A stretch of DNA of 11,132 nt, from the NCBI GenBank assembly GCA_964423195.1, contig CAYRDY010000068.1:1-11132 (forward strand), written 5' to 3'. Made by a program: the position numbers and the translations under genes. Positions 5,920-11,132 of the stretch are shown here, in pieces. Each line of letters opens with the position of its first letter. Position 1 is the first letter of the stretch. A model generated the notes under the pieces. The model saw only the letters and a program-made list of their open reading frames with translations, made no database searches and was not told the origin of the DNA. The stretch is from CAKRHR01 sp964423195. Its GTDB lineage: Bacteria > Bacillota > Clostridia > Lachnospirales > Lachnospiraceae.

Positions 5920-7080
5920 ATGGGATCTCTTCTGATCGCAGTGATCTATCTCGCTTTTATCAGCCTCGGCCTGCCCGATTCGCTGTTGGGCTCCGCATGG
6001 CCTGTCATGCAAAATATTTTCGGTGTGCCGTCATCCTATGCCGGATATGTCTCCATGACCATCTCCGCCATGACCATTCTCTCGGCACTGCTCAGTCCAA
6101 GACTGATGAAAAAATTCCCTGTAAGCCGAATCGTGATTGCCTCGATTTTCCTGACCGTGGCAGGTCTGTTTGGGTTTTCCTTTTCTACGAGATACTGGAT
6201 GCTCTTCCTGTTTGCCATTCCCTACGGTTTGGGCGCGGGGAGTGTGGACGCCTCACTCAATCACTATGTGGCGAGCCACTATTCCTCCTCCGTGATGAAT
6301 TTTCTGCACTGTTTCTACGGTCTCGGCGCTGTCATCAGCCCGAATATCATGGCGCTGGCACTGAAATACGCCCACTGGAACGAGGGATACCGCTGGACAG
6401 CGTACCTCCAGGCAGGGATACTCCTCGTCTGTATCCTGTCCCTACCGCTGTGGAAGCAGAATGAGCGCCAGGAAGAGCAGGAACGGACAGAAAGCGCCGG
6501 CATCACAGAGACGCTGAGGGTCCCCGGCGTGGTGCCGACGCTGATCGCATTCTTCTCTTACTGCGCCGGAGAGTCCACCTGTTTTCTGTGGACGTCCAGC
6601 TATTTTGCCGGAACAAAGGAAAATATAAGTCCGGAGCTCGTCGCCTCCTTCGGCTCGCTGATCTTCGGCGGACTGATGTTGGGCCGGTTAATCTCCGGCT
6701 TCGTCTCAAACCGTCTGGGCGATCGGATGCTTATCCGCATCGGCATCGCTGTTGAATTTCTGGGCATAGCGCTCATCGCACTGCCGCTGGATAGCTATAT
6801 CCCCGCGGCCGTCGGATTTCTGATCACCGGCACTGGCATGGGCCCCATCTATCCGGCGATTCAGCATATGGCGCCCGCAAATTTCGGAAAGAAATACAGC
6901 GCTGCGGCCATCGGACTTCAAATGGCGGCGGCCTATATCGGCAGTACCTTCATGCCTATGATCTTCGGCAAGCTCCAGCATGCCGTCGGGATTTCATTTA
7001 TGCCGCTGTACTTGACCGTATTTGCCGTTCTGAATATCACCCTGCTGGAATACGCCTACCGGAAAATAAGAAAGAATTAA
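5920..7080 (+). CDS. Major facilitator superfamily transporter, fucose-permease-like
   Basis: A 386-residue secondary transporter with twelve predicted membrane helices and a charged central loop (about 179-203, rich in E, R, Q). TM1 contains LGLPDSLLGSAWP (16-28) with a membrane Asp20. TM4 contains IPYGLGAGSVDASLN (100-114), TM5 FLHCFYGLGAVISPN (128-142), and TM7 a Glu in YCAGEST (214-220). These are typical of the FucP/COG0738 branch common in Lachnospiraceae, whose members are mostly uncharacterised; a sugar or other small solute is plausible but not shown. The start ATG 5920 has AAAGGA nine bases upstream. The open frame reaches back to 5716 over the end of the Gx gene, but that part looks non-coding. 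No clear promoter is seen in the 149-base spacer. The gene ends four bases before the convergent ABC gene. Confidence 0.88.
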   Translation: MGSLLIAVIYLAFISLGLPDSLLGSAWPVMQNIFGVPSSYAGYVSMTISAMTILSALLSPRLMKKFPVSRIVIASIFLTVAGLFGFSFSTRYWMLFLFAIPYGLGAGSVDASLNHYVASHYSSSVMNFLHCFYGLGAVISPNIMALALKYAHWNEGYRWTAYLQAGILLVCILSLPLWKQNERQEEQERTESAGITETLRVPGVVPTLIAFFSYCAGESTCFLWTSSYFAGTKENISPELVASFGSLIFGGLMLGRLISGFVSNRLGDRMLIRIGIAVEFLGIALIALPLDSYIPAAVGFLITGTGMGPIYPAIQHMAPANFGKKYSAAAIGLQMAAAYIGSTFMPMIFGKLQHAVGISFMPLYLTVFAVLNITLLEYAYRKIRKN

Positions 7081-7084
7081 TACT

Positions 7085-8830
7085 TTACTGCACCGCGAAC
7101 TGACTGTTGTAGAGCTCCGCGTAAAATCCGTTCATCTCAAGCAGTTCCTCGTGCGTGCCCTGCTCGACGATGGCGCCGTCGCGCATAACCAGAATCTGAT
7201 CAGCCTCCCTGATGGTCGACAGCCGGTGCGCGACGATAAAACTCGTCCGACCCTGCATCATTTTCAGGAACGCTTTCTGAATAGAGATTTCCGTGCGCGT
7301 ATCGATCGACGAGGTGGCCTCGTCGAGAATCAGCATCGGCGGCAGACAGAGCATGACTCTGGCGATACACAAAAGCTGTTTCTGCCCCTGTGAGAGATTG
7401 CCGCCATCCTCGCTGATCACCGTGTCATAGCCCTGCGGCAGACGACGGATAAAACTGTGGGCATGGGAATCCTTTGCCGCTTGGATCATTTCCTCCTCGG
7501 ACGCATCCGGCCTTCCGAAAACGATATTCTCTCGGATGGTTCCCTCCCTCAGCCAGGTCTCCTGCAGCACCATCCCGTAGTTTTCACGAAGGCTTTTGCG
7601 CGTCATGCGGCGAATATCTGTGCCGTCCACTGAGATACTGCCCGAATCCACATCATAAAACCGCATCAGCAGATTGATAACCGTACTCTTGCCGCAGCCT
7701 GTCGGCCCCACGATCGCGATCCGCTGTCCGGGCTTCACATCCAGATTCAGATCCTCAATCAACCGCACATCGGGCCTGTAAGAAAACGCGACATCCTTCA
7801 GGTTCACCTGACCCTTGGCCGCCCGCAGCGCCACGGCATCCGGCGCATCCGGAATCTGCGGTGTCTCCTCGATCAATTCAAACACGCGCGCCGCGCAGGA
7901 GAGCGCGTTCTGCAGTTCTGTGACCACACCCGAAATCTCATTGAACGGTTTTGTATACTGATTCGCATAGGATAAAAAGCTGGTCAGCTGTCCGACACTG
8001 ATGGCGCCGTTCATGGCGCAGACCGCTCCGACGATACCCACGCCCGCGTAGACGACACTGTTGACAAATCGCGTGGCCGGATTGGTCAGCGACGAGAAAA
8101 ATGTCGCCCGCAGACTGCATTTTTCAAGCCTGCCGTTGATCTCATCGAACGTCTCCTGTGCCTCGCGCTCATGGCCAAAGGCCTGAACAACCTTCTGATT
8201 TCCAATCATCTCATCGATGTGCGTGGTCATCTGTCCGCGCGTTTCCGACTGCAGCTTAAACATATCATATGTCCGCTTTGAGATAAATGCAGCCACAAAC
8301 AGTGACAGCGGCGTGACCAGCACCACCACCAGCGTAATTTTTATATTGATGCGCACCATGAATACCAGCGTGCCCAAAATCGTCATCACGCCCGTGAAGA
8401 ACTGGGTGAACCCCATCAACAGGCCGTCGGAAAACTGGTCGATGTCCGCGACGATACGGCTGATCAGATCCCCTGCCGGATGACTGTCCAGAAACTTGAG
8501 CGGCAGGCGCTCCAGCTGTTCAAATGCCCGCCGGCGAATGTCCCGAACGACATTGTAGGTGATATGATTATTGCAGACATTCATGAGCCACTGCAAGATG
8601 GCGGTCGCGCCGATGACAATTCCCATCCGGACCAGCAGCCGCCGGATACCGCCAAAATCCACCGCCCCTGGGGCGACGACCATATCCACCGCCTCGCCGA
8701 TCAGAATCGGAAGATACAGCGTCAGCACCACGCTTGCCGCCGCGAAGATGAGCGATAATATCTCCAGAAACCAGTATTTTTTTAAATATCTGAGAATTTT
8801 CTTTATAACACCTGATTTATTCTGTTTCAC
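7085..8830 (-). CDS. Heterodimeric ABC exporter, catalytic half (TM288-like)
   Basis: A 581-residue half-transporter: six membrane helices (about 20-315) followed by a nucleotide-binding domain (about 340-575). Walker A GPTGCGKST (375-383), Walker B MLILDE with catalytic Glu504, and H-loop His535 in VAHRLS are intact. The signature is LSQGQ (479-483) instead of LSGGQ. Together with the degenerate partner this gives the standard asymmetric pair of the TM287/288, BmrCD and LmrCD type: one competent ATP site (this Walker B with the partner's LSGGQ) and one degenerate site. Such exporters move drugs, lipids or peptides; the substrate here is unknown. The start is GTG 8830, whose GTGA overlaps the stop of the upstream gene, with AGGAGG ten bases upstream (8841-8846), implying coupled translation. 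A linker of normal length contrasts with that of the partner. Confidence 0.95.
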   Translation of the reverse strand: MKQNKSGVIKKILRYLKKYWFLEILSLIFAAASVVLTLYLPILIGEAVDMVVAPGAVDFGGIRRLLVRMGIVIGATAILQWLMNVCNNHITYNVVRDIRRRAFEQLERLPLKFLDSHPAGDLISRIVADIDQFSDGLLMGFTQFFTGVMTILGTLVFMVRINIKITLVVVLVTPLSLFVAAFISKRTYDMFKLQSETRGQMTTHIDEMIGNQKVVQAFGHEREAQETFDEINGRLEKCSLRATFFSSLTNPATRFVNSVVYAGVGIVGAVCAMNGAISVGQLTSFLSYANQYTKPFNEISGVVTELQNALSCAARVFELIEETPQIPDAPDAVALRAAKGQVNLKDVAFSYRPDVRLIEDLNLDVKPGQRIAIVGPTGCGKSTVINLLMRFYDVDSGSISVDGTDIRRMTRKSLRENYGMVLQETWLREGTIRENIVFGRPDASEEEMIQAAKDSHAHSFIRRLPQGYDTVISEDGGNLSQGQKQLLCIARVMLCLPPMLILDEATSSIDTRTEISIQKAFLKMMQGRTSFIVAHRLSTIREADQILVMRDGAIVEQGTHEELLEMNGFYAELYNSQFAVQ

Positions 8831-10749
8831 TGCGCAGCGCCCTCCTTTGGGAACTGTGAATAATAGATTTCCCGATAGACTTCACATTCCCTGAGCAGCG
8901 TCTCATGCGTGCCGACGCCCGCGATCACGCCGTCATCGAGCACCACGATCTGATCAGCGTTCCAGATACTGGCTGCCCGCTGCGAGACAATAAATACGGT
9001 CATCTCGTGATCCAGCCTTGCGATAGCGCCGCGCAGTCTCGCGTCCGTCGCGTAATCGAGCGCTGAGGCGCTGTCATCCAGAATGAGAATTTCCGGCTTG
9101 CGAATCAGCGCCCTGGCGATTGTCAGCCGCTGGCGCTGCCCGCCGGACAGATTTTTTCCGCCCTGAGATACCTTTGTCTCCAACCCCTTCTCTTTGTCCT
9201 GAACAAAATCAAGCGCCTGTGCGACGGCGAGTGCGTCCTCCATTTCCTGCACGGTGGCATCCTTCTTGCCCCAGCGAAGATTATCCGCAATCGTCCCCTT
9301 AAACAGAACTGCCTGCTGCGGCACGACACCGATCCTTCCGCGCAGTTCCTCCAAACTGTACGCTGACACATCTCTGCCGTCGATCGTCAGCCGACCCGCT
9401 GTGATATCATAAAATCTCGGCAGCAAATTCACCAGTGTCGATTTGCCGCTGCCCGTACCGCCGATCACGCCGATGGTCTGCCCTTTTTCCACCCGCAGGT
9501 TGATATCAGTCAGCGCCTCCTCCGGCGAACCCTTGTAGGCAAAAGAGACATGGCGATATTCAATATACGGCGGCCGCACACGAACCCCGCCGCGGTCTGA
9601 GACCTTCTGCTGTCCGCCGCCACCCGCGCCTGAGCGCACTTGCTGTCCGCTGCCACCCGCGCCTGAGCGCACTTGCTGTCCGCCGCCGTCCCGGCATGTA
9701 CCCGCCTGACTAGCCTCGCCCCTATCCTGTCTTGTGACTGTCTGCTGACTGCAGCCTCGCCCCTGATCTGCGGCTGCTCGACTGGCCTCGCCCTTATCCT
9801 TAATAGATGACTCTATATCAAATACTGATGCGATGCGCTTAGCGCAGGCCAAAGATCTGCTGATCGTTATGATCAGGTTGGCGAGTTTGACCAGCTCCAC
9901 AAGAATCTGCGACATATAATTGACCAGCGCCATCACCTCTCCCTGGGTGATCACACTGTTCTCTACCTGCCACGCGCCGGTCCAGATCAGCACCATCGTC
10001 GCCGCGTTGATGATTACATAAGTCATCGGATTCATCAGCGCCGATATTCTGCCCACGAGCACCTGCTGCCTGACGAGTTTCTCATTCGCGCTGCCAAACG
10101 CGGCCTTTTCATCTTCCTCTTTATTGAACGCGCGGATCACGCGCACGCCCGAAAGATTCTCTCTGGTCAGGCGCAGCACCTTGTCAAGCCTGGACTGCAC
10201 CTTGCGGTACATGGGAATGCTTGCCGCCATGATCCCGAATACGACAACGGACAGCGCCGGTATCACCGCCACAAATATCAAAGCCGCCTTAAAATCTATG
10301 GTAAAGGCCATCGCCATCGCCCCGAAGACAATAAACGGGGAGCGCAAAAACAGGCGCAGCACCAGATTGATGCCGGACTGCACCTGATTGACATCGCTGG
10401 TCATGCGCGTGATCAGCGTCGAGGTGCCCGCCTCATCCATCTCAGTATAGGACAATCCCTGGATATGCTTAAAGAGATCGTGCCGAAGCGCCGCCGCGAA
10501 CCCGACCGCTGCCTTGGCCGCAAAATACTGTGCCGTCACCGAAAAAAGGAGTCCCAGAAGCCCCAGGCCGATCATCACCGCCCCCAGGCGCAAAATCTCC
10601 CCCATGTCGCGGTTTTTGATGCCGACATCCACGATTCTTGCCACAACCAGCGGTATCAGGAGCTCAAATGACGCCTCCAACAGCTTAAATAAGGGCCCCA
10701 GGACACTCTCTTTTTTATATTTTCCAAGATATTTCAGCAAACGTCTCAT
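8827..10749 (-). CDS. Heterodimeric ABC exporter, degenerate half with expanded linker (TM287-like)
   Basis: A 640-residue half-transporter with a membrane domain (about 15-310) and an ATP-binding domain (about 394-632). Walker A GGTGSGKST (430-438) and signature LSGGQ (534-538) are canonical. Walker B reads ILILDD, so the catalytic Glu is Asp559, and the H-loop His is Gln590 (VSQRAAS). These are the hallmark changes of the non-hydrolysing site in asymmetric exporters. Between the domains, residues about 315-392 form a low-complexity, Gly/Gln/Ser/Arg-rich linker carrying an 11-residue repeat (VRSGAGGSGQQ, VRSGAGGGGQQ). Relatives have a far shorter linker, and the protein is about 60 residues longer than its partner. 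The start ATG 10749 has a modest site, AGGGG about nine bases upstream. It is the first of the two exporter genes; no promoter is evident in the 176-base upstream region. Confidence 0.94.
   Translation of the reverse strand: MRRLLKYLGKYKKESVLGPLFKLLEASFELLIPLVVARIVDVGIKNRDMGEILRLGAVMIGLGLLGLLFSVTAQYFAAKAAVGFAAALRHDLFKHIQGLSYTEMDEAGTSTLITRMTSDVNQVQSGINLVLRLFLRSPFIVFGAMAMAFTIDFKAALIFVAVIPALSVVVFGIMAASIPMYRKVQSRLDKVLRLTRENLSGVRVIRAFNKEEDEKAAFGSANEKLVRQQVLVGRISALMNPMTYVIINAATMVLIWTGAWQVENSVITQGEVMALVNYMSQILVELVKLANLIITISRSLACAKRIASVFDIESSIKDKGEASRAAADQGRGCSQQTVTRQDRGEASQAGTCRDGGGQQVRSGAGGSGQQVRSGAGGGGQQKVSDRGGVRVRPPYIEYRHVSFAYKGSPEEALTDINLRVEKGQTIGVIGGTGSGKSTLVNLLPRFYDITAGRLTIDGRDVSAYSLEELRGRIGVVPQQAVLFKGTIADNLRWGKKDATVQEMEDALAVAQALDFVQDKEKGLETKVSQGGKNLSGGQRQRLTIARALIRKPEILILDDSASALDYATDARLRGAIARLDHEMTVFIVSQRAASIWNADQIVVLDDGVIAGVGTHETLLRECEVYREIYYSQFPKEGAAQ
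9607..9688 (-). repeat. 33-bp in-frame tandem repeat in the ABC linker
   Basis: Units begin at 9607, 9640 and 9673 with a period of 33 bases; the core CACCCGCGCCTGAGCGCAC occurs in the first two, and TGCTGTCCGC in all three. It encodes the 11-residue repeat VRSGAGG(S/G)GQQ at about residues 360-381. Nearby, GCCTCGCCC recurs at 9713, 9754 and 9785 with uneven spacing and gives the related peptides RGEASQAG and KGEASRAA. The linker was therefore built by more than one duplication. Confidence 0.85.
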
Positions 10750-10820
10750 AAAAAACTACCCCTGTCCTCTGCGGCTTCGAGCCGATTCCCTTGATTGTCT
10801 GTACTATGTTAAATTTCCGG

Positions 10821-10960
10821 CGTCGCCACGTACACCGCGGCACGCAGCATTGCCAGATGACGGTTCCATTCCGGCCTTGACGTCGCCACGTGCGCCGCAG
10901 TACGCAGCACTACCGGATACCGGTTTTATTCCGACCTTGCCGGCGCCCTGCGCGCCGCGA
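10821..10960. repeat. 60-bp imperfect tandem repeat behind the DUF3783 gene
   Basis: Units at 10821-10880 and 10881-10940 match at about 47 of 60 positions (shared CGTCGCCACG at the start, CGGTT then CCTTG at the end). A third, decayed copy begins at 10941 inside the 3' end of the DUF3783 gene. Two other frames are open through the array, but the differences change most residues of the possible 20-residue peptides, so it does not look selected as protein. It fills most of the 176 bases between the DUF3783 stop and the ABC exporter start. Confidence 0.8.
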
Positions 10961-11132
10961 CCGCCTGCGCCATCATCTCGTGTTCTTTTTTGATTTCCGT
11001 GTAAAGATCGATCATCGGCCATGTCTTGTTTGTCTCCGTGAGCATGGCCTTGTAATCGATGCGCCCCAGACCCTGCCTGCGCATCGCAGTCAAAAACAAA
11101 TCCATATCCCTGCTGTCCAGCCCGGCCATCAA
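10926..11132 (-). CDS. DUF3783 domain-containing protein, C-terminal part (cut by window edge)
   Basis: The visible 68 codons read in from the window edge and end at TAA 10928-10926; the true start is outside. Residues MAGLDSRDMDLFLTAMRRQG, then KAMLTETNKTWPMIDLYTEIKKEHEMM, fit the DUF3783 family, small proteins of unknown function in Clostridia, with the typical LTETN-K-W and K-EHE pattern near the C-terminus. After the domain the tail AQAVAARRAPARSE is encoded by the first, decayed unit of the 60-bp repeat, so the C-terminus of this copy has probably been altered by the repeat. It lies upstream of the ABC exporter genes on the same strand, 176 bases away. No function can be assigned. Confidence 0.75.
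   Translation of the reverse strand: MMAGLDSRDMDLFLTAMRRQGLGRIDYKAMLTETNKTWPMIDLYTEIKKEHEMMAQAVAARRAPARSE

Noticed and set aside
10912..10930. Terminator ACCGG-ATA-CCGGT followed by T-rich bases
   Set aside because: The T-rich side faces the plus strand, where no gene ends; the stem is only five pairs and lies within the 60-bp repeat.
10514..10993. 159-residue plus-strand open frame
   Set aside because: It lies opposite the ABC exporter gene and then runs through the 60-bp repeat; no ribosome site or family resemblance.

Overview
The window reads as chromosomal DNA of a Gram-positive anaerobe of the Clostridia, most likely a Lachnospiraceae member. The reasons are the gene families together (MetA of the acetyl-CoA type, an Exp7-like P-type ATPase, the NusG domain II / Gx transporter pair, a stand-alone DAK/FakA-like domain, DUF3783), the AAGGAG/GGAGG ribosome sites, and the SigA-type promoters with 17-base spacers. 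Base composition is moderately GC-rich. Two runs of exactly 100 N (2910-3009 and 5159-5258) look like scaffold gaps of conventional length, so true distances there are unknown.

Left part, all on the minus strand and read right to left: metA (homoserine O-acetyltransferase, 4015-3074), a hairpin just past its stop, a gap flanked by a 28/29-bp tandem repeat, an Exp7-like P-type cation ATPase (2824-398), and the first 122 codons of carB (368 to the window edge). metA has a strong promoter (TTGAAC-17-TATGAT).

Middle part, plus strand and divergent from metA: an 82-residue stand-alone FakA-middle-domain-like protein with its own promoter (TTGCGG-17-TATACT), a membrane-anchored NusG domain II protein, a Gx transporter family membrane protein behind the second gap, and a 12-TM major facilitator transporter. 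The last of these ends 4 bases before the convergent ABC transporter gene.

Right part, minus strand: a two-gene operon for a heterodimeric ABC exporter. The upstream gene (10749-8827) is the degenerate half (Asp after Walker B Asp, Gln for the H-loop His). The downstream gene (8830-7085) is the catalytic half and overlaps it by GTGA. Before them lies the 3' end of a DUF3783 gene.

Most genes are ordinary. What stands out is the number of unrelated short tandem repeats in 11 kb: 28/29 bp beside a gap, 17 bp x4 between the two divergent promoters, 18 bp x3 inside the NusG-domain gene, 33 bp x2.5 in the inter-domain linker of the ABC exporter, and 60 bp x2.3 behind the DUF3783 gene. I see no defence system, CRISPR array, insertion sequence, tRNA or rRNA. 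I cannot point to a complete new system here. The repeats and the stand-alone DAK-like protein are the best leads.
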